A stretch of 64,000 bases of DNA from CAYPIE01 sp964410665 (GCA_964410665.1 CAYPIE010000001.1:124001-188000), one strand, 5' to 3'. Positions 47,507 to 56,745 are shown, counted from the first letter of the stretch. The notes: a model not told the origin generated them from the sequence alone. Program-made: numbers and translations.

Positions 47507-48067
47507 TTACTCTCCGCTTGGAAGACTGATCGCGAGCGCCTTGATGTCGATCGGCAACCCTGCGACCATGAGATAAACCGCCGATGCAGCCGAAGCCAGA
47601 CGTTGATTGGCTCGACCGAGAAGATCCTGATACTGGCGGCCAAGTTGATTGGGCGGCACCACCCCAAGGCCTACTTCATTGCTCACCACCAGCACTTCCT
47701 TGGGGTGTTGGTAACTCCAGATCAGGAATTGGTCCAATTGCCGATCCAGTTCTGAGTGAGCGCTGTTCGCACTATCACTACTTAGCAACAAATTACTCAC
47801 CCACATGGTCAGGCAATCAAGCAGCACAAGGCGATCTGGAGGTACGTTGTCGAGCTGGGAAGCGACTTGGCGTGGAGCCTCCAGAGTCAGCCACCGGGAC
47901 GGCCGGCGATCTCGATGTTGCTGGATGCGTTCAGCCATCTCTGCGTCCAATGCTTCCGCGGTGGCCAGGTAGCAAACGGCTTCTCCCGCCTTTTCCCATG
48001 CTAACTGCTCTGCGAACCGACTCTTTCCAGCCCGGGCACCCCCAGTAATCAAAGTCAATCCACTCAT
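47507..48067 (-). CDS. cobU: Adenosylcobinamide kinase/phosphate guanylyltransferase
   Basis: Bifunctional enzyme that phosphorylates adenosylcobinamide and then adds GMP, in the nucleotide-loop pathway. The P-loop is LITGGARAGKSRFAEQLA at the N-terminus. Further motifs are YLATAEALDAEMAERIQQHR, RWLTLEAP, VLLDCLTMWVSNLL and VVSNEVGLGVVPPNQLGRQY, which are all standard. The length of 186 aa is normal. It overlaps the upstream aminotransferase-like gene by ATGA and is followed by btuF after 3 bp. Confidence 0.95.
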   Translation of the reverse strand: MSGLTLITGGARAGKSRFAEQLAWEKAGEAVCYLATAEALDAEMAERIQQHRDRRPSRWLTLEAPRQVASQLDNVPPDRLVLLDCLTMWVSNLLLSSDSANSAHSELDRQLDQFLIWSYQHPKEVLVVSNEVGLGVVPPNQLGRQYQDLLGRANQRLASAASAVYLMVAGLPIDIKALAISLPSGE

Positions 48068-49086
48068 TGGGACAACTCCGCTGTCACTGCTGCGACCAGT
48101 CGTTGGTTATTCCCTTCCAGACTCGGTGAGATGCGTACGAACGTTGGTAACCCGAACGAACGCGTATCACGCACACTGATGCATCGACGTAAGAGTCGCT
48201 CTCGCCAAAGCTGACCATCACCGACCTCAATCAGAAAATACGGCGTTGACGCAACCTGCAACAATAAGCCTAAGCTGCGAAGCTCTTGAACCAACTGATC
48301 CCGTAATGTCTGCCAGGCGATCACCGTTTGTTCGGTGTAGGTCGGGTCGCGTAAGGCCGCGATCCCAGCAGCTTGAGCAAGCGTATTGACGCTCCAAGGG
48401 ATCTGGACTTGTCGAAGGTTTGCCACAATGGCTCGGGGTCCGATGGCGTAGCCCAAGCGGAGGCCTGCGAGACCATGGGCTTTGGTAAGCGAGTGCAAGG
48501 TGAGTACATTTGGCAGTTTACGTATGGACGCGGACACAAATCCTGGCACACAGGCACCGTAGGCTTCGTCTACGACCAGCAACGTCCCGGGTCGTTGCTT
48601 GGCCAACGTAGCAAGCTTCTCGATAGGGATGAACTCCCCGGTTGGGTTGTTCGGATTACACACAAAACAGACTCGGTCCTCCATCTGCGGGGCCGCTTGG
48701 AGAGCTTCGAGGCTGGAAGCCACCCTCCTTCGACCACCATAAACCTGAATCGACCGAGCATACTCACCATAGGTCGGCCCTAAGATCACCGCCGAATCTC
48801 CGGACCGAATGTACGCTCGGGCCACGAGATCGATCAGCTCTGAGCAACCGTTGCCCACGAGCACTTCGTCGGCACAAACGCCGAATTGGTTGGCGAGGAT
48901 CTTGGTGAGTTCCCTGGCGTGGCGGTCTGGGTAGTGATCAAAGCGGGCCTCACGAATCGCTTGAATGACCTTTGGGGATGGGCCAAATGGATTCAAATTG
49001 GCACAAAACTCGAAGACCCCAGTTGGGTTTTGCCCGCCGTGAGGAACTTCCGGCCATGATTCACGAAGCCGAGGTTCAATTAGCAC
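48064..49086 (-). CDS. cobC: Threonine-phosphate decarboxylase-like aminotransferase
   Basis: PLP enzyme of the aminotransferase I/II fold. In this context it should make (R)-1-amino-2-propanol phosphate from threonine phosphate for attachment to cobyric acid (named CobC, or CobD in Salmonella). Motifs are FCANLNPFGPSP, VGNGCSELIDLVAR, CNPNNPTGEFI, VVDEAYGACV and the PLP lysine in LHSLTKAHGLAGLRLGY, then VRISPSLEGNNQRL. The start is GTG 49086 (7-bp overlap with the cbiB stop); GTG 49128 would overlap cbiB by 49 bp. Its stop overlaps the cobU start. Confidence 0.86.
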   Translation of the reverse strand: MLIEPRLRESWPEVPHGGQNPTGVFEFCANLNPFGPSPKVIQAIREARFDHYPDRHARELTKILANQFGVCADEVLVGNGCSELIDLVARAYIRSGDSAVILGPTYGEYARSIQVYGGRRRVASSLEALQAAPQMEDRVCFVCNPNNPTGEFIPIEKLATLAKQRPGTLLVVDEAYGACVPGFVSASIRKLPNVLTLHSLTKAHGLAGLRLGYAIGPRAIVANLRQVQIPWSVNTLAQAAGIAALRDPTYTEQTVIAWQTLRDQLVQELRSLGLLLQVASTPYFLIEVGDGQLWRERLLRRCISVRDTRSFGLPTFVRISPSLEGNNQRLVAAVTAELSQ

Positions 49087-50030
49087 AAACTCGTTCCAAA
49101 TCCCCAGAATGCTGTGAGCACCAGACACGCAATGACCGTCCAGTGCAGAAGTCTGTTCATACGAGGCAAATCCTCGACTGTTGGCAAACGCTGCCCCAGA
49201 CCCAATCGGTACGCCCCTATCTTTTCCAGCTCAACTCCCAGAACTCCCGCAGAGGCTGCCATCGGGTGGCCAGCGTTGGGGCTTTCGGGAAGCCGACAAT
49301 CCCGCCACCAGATCCGCGTCGCCTCCACCAATCGCCCAGTCAGTAGCCCACCCACACTCAACATCAACAAAGCGGTTAACCGGGCAGGTACGAGGTTACT
49401 CAGGTCATCCATTCGGGCCGGTACCTTGCCCAACCACTCACGTGGTCGGTCCCGGTAGCCTAACAAGGCATCAGCAGTGTTAAGGAATCGGTAGGCGAAT
49501 GCCAACGGCAAGCCACCCACCATGAACCAAAACAGGGGCGCTACCACGCTGTCACTACTATTCTCCGCGACCGACTCAATCGTAGCTGCCACCACACGTG
49601 GTTCATCCAGCTCGCTTGTATCGCGGCTTACCAGGTGCCATCCTAGCAAACGCCTCGCTTCACCAAGATCCCCTGCAGACAGTGCCTGTTGGATAAGCTG
49701 ACTTGCCCGGATCAAGCCATCCACTGCCAGCATGTACCTAAGGACAAACCCGGTGGCCAGGATGCCGACTACCGGTAACAGCGCGTTCACAGCTTGCTCA
49801 ATCAACCAGCCAATTCCGAACCATCCACTGATGCCAAACAAGATGATACTCGCTCCCATCAGCAAGGGGGTTAAACGTCCTTCGGCTGGGCAGAAGCGGG
49901 CCGCCCAGCCGATCGTGGTTCCCATCCAGGCAACCGGATGCCATCGGGAGGGGGGGTCGGGCAGTAGTCGATCGCACACGATGGCTGTCGCCGCAGCGGC
50001 GACGGAGAGTACATCTCCGTACTGGTTCAT
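49080..50030 (-). CDS. cbiB: Adenosylcobinamide-phosphate synthase (CbiB/CobD)
   Basis: Inner-membrane enzyme that attaches aminopropanol (phosphate) to cobyric acid. The 316-aa product has CDRLLPDPPSRWHPVAWMG at the N-terminus, LVSRDTSELDEPRVVAATIE, SVAENSSDSVVAPLFWFMVG and AYRFLNTADALLGYRD, which are all characteristic, and several hydrophobic segments. A later stretch, NAGHPMAASAGVLGVELEK, is also conserved. The start ATG 50030 overlaps the btuD stop by 4 bp. It sits in the middle of the riboswitch-led operon. Confidence 0.94.
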   Translation of the reverse strand: MNQYGDVLSVAAAATAIVCDRLLPDPPSRWHPVAWMGTTIGWAARFCPAEGRLTPLLMGASIILFGISGWFGIGWLIEQAVNALLPVVGILATGFVLRYMLAVDGLIRASQLIQQALSAGDLGEARRLLGWHLVSRDTSELDEPRVVAATIESVAENSSDSVVAPLFWFMVGGLPLAFAYRFLNTADALLGYRDRPREWLGKVPARMDDLSNLVPARLTALLMLSVGGLLTGRLVEATRIWWRDCRLPESPNAGHPMAASAGVLGVELEKIGAYRLGLGQRLPTVEDLPRMNRLLHWTVIACLVLTAFWGFGTSLC

Positions 50031-50809
50031 GATCTCTCAACGGTCAATGCCACCATTGGAGCACCTGTCAGTGGGTGGGGAGCCACCGGGAGCCAGATCC
50101 CGTAGGCTTGAAATAGCCATTCTGGGGTGAGTACTTGATCGGGCGGACCACAAGTTAGCAAACGACCCCCCGCAAGCAGCGCGACCTGGTCAACCCAACC
50201 ACTGGCCAGGTTGAGGTCGTGGAGGGTAACTGCCACCGCGAAGCCACCTGAGGCCAGTTGACGAACGAGGCTCAAGACCTCCCGCTGATAGCGCGGATCC
50301 AGATGGGTAGTTGGCTCATCGAGCAGCATAATCCCCGGCTGGCGGGTGAGGGCCTGGGCCAAGCGCACTCGTTGCCACTCCCCTCCGGAAAGTTCCGTAA
50401 TCGGTCGGTCGCTACATTCGGCGAGCCCGAGACAATCCAACGCAGAAGTAATCGCAGCCCAGTCCTCGGCTGTGAGCGGCCACCACCAACCCCGATGCGG
50501 CGCCCGTCCCAGAGCCACATACTCCTGGACGGTCAAGGGCCAGCTCGGTTCGGCGGCCTGCGGCACATAGGCAATCTGGCTGGCACTCTTCCTTGCGGTT
50601 AGTGACCAAAGATCGACCCCGTTGAGAGTCACCCGTCCCGTTTGTGCCCGAGCAAGACGAGCTAGGAGGCGTAGCAGGGTGGTTTTCCCCGCACCATTCG
50701 GCCCAATTATCGCGAATACTTCGCCTGCTCGGATTTGTAGCGACACACCCTGGAGAATCTGCCGAGTGCGGTAGGCAAAACCTAGGTCCGATGCCGCCAA
50801 GATCGTCAT
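50027..50809 (-). CDS. btuD: Cobalamin ABC transporter, ATP-binding protein
   Basis: Cytoplasmic ATPase of the BtuCDF importer. The 260-aa product has Walker A GPNGAGKTTLLRLLARL, Q-loop VPQAAEPS, signature LSGGEWQRVRLAQALTRQP, Walker B IMLLDEPTTHLD and the switch His in VTLHDLNLA. ATG 50809 overlaps the btuC stop by ATGA, so the long in-frame upstream extension of the frame is antisense-like and rejected. Coupling to btuC and cbiB on both sides shows one polycistronic message. Confidence 0.95.
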   Translation of the reverse strand: MTILAASDLGFAYRTRQILQGVSLQIRAGEVFAIIGPNGAGKTTLLRLLARLARAQTGRVTLNGVDLWSLTARKSASQIAYVPQAAEPSWPLTVQEYVALGRAPHRGWWWPLTAEDWAAITSALDCLGLAECSDRPITELSGGEWQRVRLAQALTRQPGIMLLDEPTTHLDPRYQREVLSLVRQLASGGFAVAVTLHDLNLASGWVDQVALLAGGRLLTCGPPDQVLTPEWLFQAYGIWLPVAPHPLTGAPMVALTVERS

Positions 50810-51882
50810 CCGCCGCCCTCCAGCGTACTGCGTCTTCGTTGCAGCAAAATCACTAGGAAAAAGGGGCCTCCTAACAGGGCGGTCACCACTCCGAGGGGCA
50901 ATTCGAGCGGTGGAACGACCGAGCGGGCTAGCAGGTCGGAACCGACTAATAGTATCGCTCCCACGAGACCGCTGGCCGGTAACACTCGTCGATGCACCCC
51001 GCCGACCAGGGCGCGGGCGACATGCGGAGCAATCAGGCCCACAAACCCGATCACTCCCGCTGCTGCTACCGAAGCTGCAACGGCCAGGCTGGCGCTCGCC
51101 AGCGTCAGACCAAGAATACGCTCCACGGGCAAGCCAAGGGCTCGGGCGGCTTGGTCGCCACAACTTAAGGCATCTAATGGCCGAGCTAGTGTGAGCAACA
51201 CTCCACCCCCGACCACCATCCAAACGACGGTCTGCCGAAAATCGCCCCAACCTCGTCCAGCCAGACCACCCATCAGCCACCCAATGATTTGGTGCAGATC
51301 GCGATCGGCAAATGCCAGCACTAACCAAACCAAGCTCCCGAGCATGGTACTGATCGCTGCGCCAGCTAAGAGCAGATGGATCGGGGGTAAGCGTCCTGCC
51401 GTGGCAACCCCGTAGGCGAGCAACACCGCCAGCAACGCTCCGAGGAAGGCCCCGGTCGAGGCCGGACTAAGTGCTCCCCACTGGGCCGACCAACCCAAGG
51501 CGATCGCGAGGGTCGCGCCCAATGCAGCGCCACTGGAGGCCCCCACCACAAATGGATCGGCCAGTGGATTGCGAAAGACTGCCTGATATGCCGCTCCTGC
51601 CATCCCCAAGGCAATTCCAATCACCACCGCCAGTACGATGCGGGGGAGTCGGAGTTCGAAAACCACCGTCTGGGTCATGTGGTCACTGGCCTGGCCCAGA
51701 AGGGTCTTAACCAGTACGTTCCAAGACAGATCAACGACGCCTACTCGTAAAGCGAGAGCACTAATCCCGCACAGCACGACCGACAAGCCCAACAACATCA
51801 GCCGCCAACGCACCCGCCCAGTCGGTGTGACTGAGCGGGGCTCGCGCGGGTCGGTATCGAGGGGCGTCAGGGTCGTCGCCAC
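50806..51882 (-). CDS. btuC: Cobalamin ABC transporter, permease (FecCD family)
   Basis: Inner-membrane permease of about 358 aa of the FecCD/BtuC family with around ten helices. Motifs are LPRIVLAVVIGIALGMAGAA, the NPLADPFVVGASSGAALGA segment, LLAGAAIS and GVIGFVGLIAPHVARALVG, then LPASGLVGAILLVGSDLLAR and LPLGVVTALLGGPFFLVILL. AGGAG stands 7 nt before GTG 51882, which is preferred over TTG 51885. It starts 10 bp after the DUF1559 stop, so the two are on one transcript. Confidence 0.93.
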   Translation of the reverse strand: MATTLTPLDTDPREPRSVTPTGRVRWRLMLLGLSVVLCGISALALRVGVVDLSWNVLVKTLLGQASDHMTQTVVFELRLPRIVLAVVIGIALGMAGAAYQAVFRNPLADPFVVGASSGAALGATLAIALGWSAQWGALSPASTGAFLGALLAVLLAYGVATAGRLPPIHLLLAGAAISTMLGSLVWLVLAFADRDLHQIIGWLMGGLAGRGWGDFRQTVVWMVVGGGVLLTLARPLDALSCGDQAARALGLPVERILGLTLASASLAVAASVAAAGVIGFVGLIAPHVARALVGGVHRRVLPASGLVGAILLVGSDLLARSVVPPLELPLGVVTALLGGPFFLVILLQRRRSTLEGGG

Positions 51883-51892
51883 CAAAGTACTC

Positions 51893-52831
51893 CTATTCGG
51901 CCGTGTTGACTTCGCCCCCTGCGCGGGTGGCGAGGGCCGCTAGAGTCGCCACCGAAACACTGTCGCGCAGGAAACGTCCGGAGCCATCGGCCATCAGCAT
52001 ATTCGCGCCACCGGTGTGGAACGAATAGACCTCATTGTCATTCGAGCAGTTCACGGCGCAGGGGCCACCGGGGGTACTACCGTTCGAACCTGCACCATCG
52101 ATCAAAAAGCCCTTGAGGTGGCTTGCCCACACACCTCCGGTGACATACGGCATGTCGGAACTGGAACTCCACGGCGCGGGCGGTGGCAGCTGGTTGATAC
52201 GTTGGCGTCGTTGCCATAGTTGTGGTCGGTTCGCCGACTCGGTCACCAGGATCGTGTTGGACAGACCATCGGTGACGCCGAGAACCCGGACCGGGACATT
52301 CCCCAAAACCCCAGTGCGATCTGCCGGGGGCGGCGTAAGACTGCCGGCCAGCGTGCGGCCGACACCCCCAACGTTCGTGTAGTCGGTCGGAGCGCCATTG
52401 AGAAAGAAGCGAGGCGTCGAGCTACTGAAGCGGGTGTACTCAAAACCCTCCCGCTCGGAGTCGCCAGACGGACATAAGAAAATCTTGATCCGCGTATTCA
52501 CTGCCAACGCATTGGCAGGATCATCCCAGTTAAGGCCCGGGTCATATCGCTGAAAAACATTATCTTGCTCGATATAGGGCAAAATCGAAGTGATCCAACT
52601 ACCACGCGGCGTCCACGTCGACTGGGCGGGCCAGTTGCCAAAGGCGCTCTCGTAGTTATGCAAGGCAAGACCGGCTTGACGGAGGTTGTTCAGGCACTGG
52701 GAACGAGCGGCGGCCTCACGTACCTTCTGGACGGCCGGCAGTAGCAGGCCAATCAGGATGGCGATGATCGCAATAACAACCAGGAGTTCGATCAGGGTAA
52801 AGGCACGCGAACGTGCGACGCGAAGATGCAT
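51893..52831 (-). CDS. DUF1559 pseudopilin-like protein under B12 riboswitch
   Basis: Planctomycete-type DUF1559 protein of 312 aa. The N-terminus has a type IV prepilin-like class III signal, with RAFTLIELLVVIAIIAILIG starting at residue 9, so prepilin peptidase processing before Phe is likely. The remaining domain has CLNNLRQAGLALHNYESAFG, LSNTILVTES and the C-terminal HTGGANMLMADGSGRFLRD, matching the H-x9-DG motif of the family. ATG 52831 follows AAGGA by 6 nt. It is the first gene after the cobalamin riboswitch and precedes btuC by 10 bp, so it is B12-regulated. Its function is unknown. Confidence 0.9.
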   Translation of the reverse strand: MHLRVARSRAFTLIELLVVIAIIAILIGLLLPAVQKVREAAARSQCLNNLRQAGLALHNYESAFGNWPAQSTWTPRGSWITSILPYIEQDNVFQRYDPGLNWDDPANALAVNTRIKIFLCPSGDSEREGFEYTRFSSSTPRFFLNGAPTDYTNVGGVGRTLAGSLTPPPADRTGVLGNVPVRVLGVTDGLSNTILVTESANRPQLWQRRQRINQLPPPAPWSSSSDMPYVTGGVWASHLKGFLIDGAGSNGSTPGGPCAVNCSNDNEVYSFHTGGANMLMADGSGRFLRDSVSVATLAALATRAGGEVNTAE

Positions 52832-52959
52832 GCGAAATCCTTTCCGGCCGGCGCGGGCCGAGAGGGGTGCCGCGCCCAGCAAGCCGGGAAGATATCCGCA
52901 CGTACGGACGATTCCTGCCTGCCCGGTCGCCTGGGTCCGAGGCACCGAACGAACGGCCA

Positions 52960-53143
52960 ATCAGGCAGGTCTTCTGGCTTACGGCTCCTCACGAGACCTG
53001 GGTAACCTTCCCGCCCTAATCCAGGACAGTGGCGATCATCCCCCAGGCTTCTGGCCGAACACAGCAGCGGCCCTGCGCCGGATTCACACCGGCTTCCCTT
53101 TTCATCTCACGCGCTCGGCAAACGAGTGGTGAGAACCTGATGG
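52960..53143 (-). promoter_or_regulatory. Cobalamin (adenosylcobalamin-type) riboswitch
   Basis: On the minus strand the stretch shows the conserved core in order: AAAAGGGAAGCCGGTG at 53102-53087, GAATCCGG just after, GCCACTGT at 53033-53026, a GGGCGGGAAGG segment, and the 3' box GCCAGAAGACCTGCC ending near 52964. CATCAGGT at the 5' end can pair with ACCTGCCTGAT at the 3' end as P1. It lies about 130 nt before the start of the DUF1559 gene and should repress the operon when cobalamin is abundant, probably at translation or by termination; the expression platform is not clear. Confidence 0.93.
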
Positions 53144-53220
53144 CCTTATTAACATAGTAAGCGCACTTGGATTCGACTAGAGCGCAATCTACCAAGCTCG
53201 AGACTGGGATCGGGATTGGC

Positions 53221-53250
53221 TATATATAATATATATTAAATATTTTTAAT
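53221..53250. other. AT-only tract upstream of the riboswitch operon
   Basis: Thirty consecutive A/T bases lie between the stop of the TPR metalloprotease gene and the riboswitch, in a region otherwise near 57 percent GC. On the minus strand it is about 80-110 nt before the riboswitch. It could be an UP-type promoter element or the T-rich end of an upstream transcript; no clear -35/-10 pair was found in the remaining 77 bp. Confidence 0.35.
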
Positions 53251-53253
53251 CAA

Positions 53254-55917
53254 TCACTTGGCAAACCAACCACGTACTTGTTCCAACTCGGCCGGTTCAC
53301 CTTGTTGTTGCAAGGCATCGAGCAGAATCCGACGGGCAGTCACCTCGCGGACATCGATGAGCAGTGCTTCTTTGGCGATTTCTGCAGCGAGCTTGGGCTT
53401 CTCGAGTTCTAGCCACAACGCTGCCAGTCGAACCCGCGATTCGAGATCCTCCGCATCTTTTTCGATGAGCTGGCTGAGGACCTCAGCCAGCTTCGTTTTG
53501 CGGTCAATGCGCAAATAGACTTGAGCCAGTTCCTCGAGCCAGTTTCCCTGCGTTGGGGCGAGTCGCCGTCCGCGTTCGAGTAACTCCGCGGCCTTACTCA
53601 ACTCTTTCAGGGTGACATATTGCCGCGCTAAAGCACGGATCAGGCGCGGATCGTCTGGATGTTTGTCCAGAGCGGTCTCTAGGAGCTTCAGAGCAGTCAA
53701 GTGATGGCCGGCTGCGCTCTCCAGTCGAGCCTTGACCACTGAGGCCAAAGGGTGCGCGGGTTCGGAGGTCAACGCGACGTCAACCAGTTTACTGGCCTTC
53801 GCCGGTTGTCGACGACGCCGGTACACCTCGGCGAGTTGCGCGGCCAGTTCAGCGTTGTCGGGTTGGTTCGCCAATGCCTCTTGCATTTGCTTGACAGTTT
53901 TCAGTGCGTTCGTGCCTACTTGATGTCGGTACGGGGCTACCACTTCTTCGAGATACGCTCGATAACGCTTTTCAAAATCCGGCAGGGGAGTGCCACAGAC
54001 GCTTCCTAGGACACGCTTCGGATCCGGATCTTTGGCAAACGCGGCTAACAGACGAGCGATAACCCCTTCGCCATACTCTTTTATCAAAAAATCGACATAA
54101 AGGTTGCTTTGACAGTAGGCAAGACTCCACTCTTCTGGTGAGCGGGGGCGGACAAAGGCCAGGACAATGGTGTCGAGGTTGAGCAGTTGGTCCTTTTCCA
54201 GGCGGTCACGCAGAATGATCATCCAGGCATCAGGGCGAGCAAACTTCTCGTTGCGGACGGCCAGTCCTTCGGTCAGCCAATGCGGCACCATAAACTCGGT
54301 TTGGGCCAAGTTGAAAATATGCACGAGCTCATGTCGGACGACCCTGCCCCAGTTGAACGGTTCGCGAATCCCTTTGGCATGCGGGGAGACCATGGTGATG
54401 ACCTTGCCTGTACAGGCGCCGATGGTGTGTAGGTCGGGCAGAGCCACGGTCCGGCCACTAAACATTTCATGATTATTAAAAACTTCAACGAGTATTTTTT
54501 CGTTTGGCGCGTAGCTGAACTGTCGTTCCAGATGAGCGTATTCATCTTCGAGGTAGTCCGCGAGCACACGTGCCAGCGACGTATCCTGGTTCGGGTCGTA
54601 GCGGATCGCAAAATGGTCGGTGTTCAGCGTTTCATATTGCTCGAGGTGCCGTAACACCTTGAGCGAGTTGGCGACCCGGACATGGAATGGATCCGCTCGG
54701 AAAGCTTGCGTGAGAAACTCACGAGCCTTGGGTTCATTGCCGAGGCGTAGGTACAGGAGGCCGAGGTTGCAGCGTGCATCGGGTAAAAACGGCCGGGCAG
54801 CAAGGGCCTTTTCATAAAACTGCTGTGCAGCGGTGAAAACGCGACGGTTCTCCAGCGCTTCGGCCAGCTCGAAGTAGAAGGTTGACGGTTTTTTATCAAA
54901 CTGGTCGACTTGGGCGACCAATGCAGCCAGGGCTTGCTGATCGCGTTGCAGGTAATGACAGGCGGCGATCCGGGCGAGTGTTTTCGTGTCGCGGGGATTG
55001 ACCGTCCGGGCTTCCTTGAGAAGCTTGCGTGCCTGGTCCAATTCACCGGCGGCAAGCTGGATATCCGCCTGCAGGCGTAACGCGGCTGAATGATGCGGGT
55101 TAATGGCCAAAGCCGTGTTGGCAAACTGCTCTGCGGCTTTGAACTCTAAAGTCTGTAGGGCGGCCAGACCCTTGCCGATCAATGCCTCGGTGGCACGCGG
55201 ATTGATCTGAAGTGCTTTATTGAAGGCTTTCAGCGCGGCGGGACGATTAAACTTTTCCAACAACATCATGCCTGCGAGCCACTCCGCCGGCCAATAATCG
55301 GGTTCGGCCTTGAGGGCATCCGCGATCACCTCGTTGAGGATAAAACTAAACTGATCGCTGAGCTGGTGCCAGCGAGCGTTTTCGGCCGCCGCCTGCGAAA
55401 TCAGAATTAGATCCTCAGCATCGACGATGGGCTGATCATTAAAGTTTCGCTGCGTATACGTTCGCACAAACCAGCGCATGGCCTGATCGGCACCTTGGAG
55501 GTCGCCACGATCACGGAGAATCCTTGCCTTCACCCAGCGCGCTAAAAAATGATCGCTTTGACCCGCAATGGCTGCATTGGCCTGCTTCAGGGCGTTCTCC
55601 CAATCTCCTAGCTGATAACACAGGTCGGCCTTTTCTGCTAACAAATCGGGGTGGGGCTGTTTGGCGTCTTTCAAGGCCGATTCAAGTACGGCGTTGGCCT
55701 TGTCCAGTTTCCCTTCAGATTGCCAGGCTCGACTCAGCCCGACCAAGGCCGCGACCCGTGTTGCCTCTTGTTTGGTCAAATCCGCGAACAGTGCCCGTGC
55801 TTCGGCATAATTCCCTCGCAACCAACGAAGGCGTGCCTCTGCCAGATCGGCTGCCTGAGCGACCGAACTGAGCAGGGTAAGGACCAGGCCCATGGCCAAC
55901 CGAATTGCGATATTCAT
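53254..55917 (-). CDS. Exported TPR protein with HEXXH metalloprotease-like domain
   Basis: Exported 887-aa protein. A signal peptide (MNIAIRLAMGLVLTLLSSVA, cleavage near AQA) precedes at least eight TPR repeats at about residues 25-410. A peptidase MA-type domain lies at about 435-660, with HELVH near residue 529, followed by HWLTEG near 550 supplying the third Glu ligand as in gluzincins. More TPR repeats follow at about 680-880. Such proteins occur in many planctomycetes, and the substrate is not known. It is the last gene before the B12 riboswitch on the same strand. Confidence 0.8.
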   Translation of the reverse strand: MNIAIRLAMGLVLTLLSSVAQAADLAEARLRWLRGNYAEARALFADLTKQEATRVAALVGLSRAWQSEGKLDKANAVLESALKDAKQPHPDLLAEKADLCYQLGDWENALKQANAAIAGQSDHFLARWVKARILRDRGDLQGADQAMRWFVRTYTQRNFNDQPIVDAEDLILISQAAAENARWHQLSDQFSFILNEVIADALKAEPDYWPAEWLAGMMLLEKFNRPAALKAFNKALQINPRATEALIGKGLAALQTLEFKAAEQFANTALAINPHHSAALRLQADIQLAAGELDQARKLLKEARTVNPRDTKTLARIAACHYLQRDQQALAALVAQVDQFDKKPSTFYFELAEALENRRVFTAAQQFYEKALAARPFLPDARCNLGLLYLRLGNEPKAREFLTQAFRADPFHVRVANSLKVLRHLEQYETLNTDHFAIRYDPNQDTSLARVLADYLEDEYAHLERQFSYAPNEKILVEVFNNHEMFSGRTVALPDLHTIGACTGKVITMVSPHAKGIREPFNWGRVVRHELVHIFNLAQTEFMVPHWLTEGLAVRNEKFARPDAWMIILRDRLEKDQLLNLDTIVLAFVRPRSPEEWSLAYCQSNLYVDFLIKEYGEGVIARLLAAFAKDPDPKRVLGSVCGTPLPDFEKRYRAYLEEVVAPYRHQVGTNALKTVKQMQEALANQPDNAELAAQLAEVYRRRRQPAKASKLVDVALTSEPAHPLASVVKARLESAAGHHLTALKLLETALDKHPDDPRLIRALARQYVTLKELSKAAELLERGRRLAPTQGNWLEELAQVYLRIDRKTKLAEVLSQLIEKDAEDLESRVRLAALWLELEKPKLAAEIAKEALLIDVREVTARRILLDALQQQGEPAELEQVRGWFAK

Positions 55918-56004
55918 GCGTGCCTACCTCGTAACAACTCGGGCATACCTTCTCTTCCAAGCTAGCGCCGCGCTGAAGTCAGCTCAAGAGCAGGGCAACA
56001 TCCA

Positions 56005-56745
56005 TTATTGCTTGATGAGGAGGCGTCCGGTGTAATCGATGCGGTGTAGTAAATAGTGGGTATCGAGCGTCGCCAGATATTCATCCACCGCTAGGCGAGC
56101 GCCTTGCCAGTGACCATAATCGTCAATGATCAGGATGCCCCCCGTTTGTACTCGAGGGAACAGATGGATGAGCTCATGCTTGGTGGAGCCGTACCAATCG
56201 GTATCGAGTCGTAGCAAGGCAATCGGCTCGGCTGGGGCTTGGTACGGGATGGTCTGCTCCACTGGACCGGGTACATAGCGGATCTGATCGCTGGGGTAGT
56301 CAGTTCTCGCCAAATTGGACTGAACGTCGCGGAGGCTGGCATAGCACCAAGCACCCGTTTTTCGAGGGTCACGCCGCAACGCCTTTGCCGCATCGGTGCC
56401 GTGACAATTCCGGTCATGTGGCGATGGCGGTGTCATCCCAGCAAACGTGTCGTAAAGGTAAATGGTCCGATGCCGATCCCCTTCGGCAAGTAGGGTCAGG
56501 GCCATGAGCATGCTGCTGCCGCCACGCCAAACGCCACATTCGACCAAACAGCCGTCAATCTTCCGCTGGACTATGTAGCGCACTGCTTGCACGAGAGCCG
56601 CTTGCCGCTCAAGGGAGGTGAGGGTGAGGCCATGCACCTGTTTGAGGATTGCCTGATGTTCCGTCGAGAGATCGCTCGAAGAAGACGCGAAGGGAACAAT
56701 GTCGTAGCCAAATGACCGAACCAGGTTCAGAATGAGCGACTTCAT
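56005..56745 (-). CDS. TylF/MycF-family O-methyltransferase
   Basis: SAM-dependent methyltransferase-like protein of 246 aa, resembling sugar O-methyltransferases of the TylF/MycF family. The SAM-binding motif is CLVECGVWRGGSSMLMAL, followed by YLYDTFAGMTPPSPHD. The acidic metal-binding positions are in LLRLDTDWYGSTKHEL and GGILIIDDYGHWQGAR, as in the Mg2+-dependent family. CAGGAG is 6 nt before the ATG. It is a lone gene divergent from the DedA gene; the sugar acceptor, perhaps a surface polysaccharide, is unknown. Confidence 0.82.
   Translation of the reverse strand: MKSLILNLVRSFGYDIVPFASSSSDLSTEHQAILKQVHGLTLTSLERQAALVQAVRYIVQRKIDGCLVECGVWRGGSSMLMALTLLAEGDRHRTIYLYDTFAGMTPPSPHDRNCHGTDAAKALRRDPRKTGAWCYASLRDVQSNLARTDYPSDQIRYVPGPVEQTIPYQAPAEPIALLRLDTDWYGSTKHELIHLFPRVQTGGILIIDDYGHWQGARLAVDEYLATLDTHYLLHRIDYTGRLLIKQ

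Noticed and set aside
50810..51328. Long in-frame upstream extension of the btuD frame
   Set aside because: Its residues are Arg/Ser-rich and antisense-like in character, overlap btuC on the same strand, and the ATPase motifs begin only at 50809 next to a perfect ATGA overlap.
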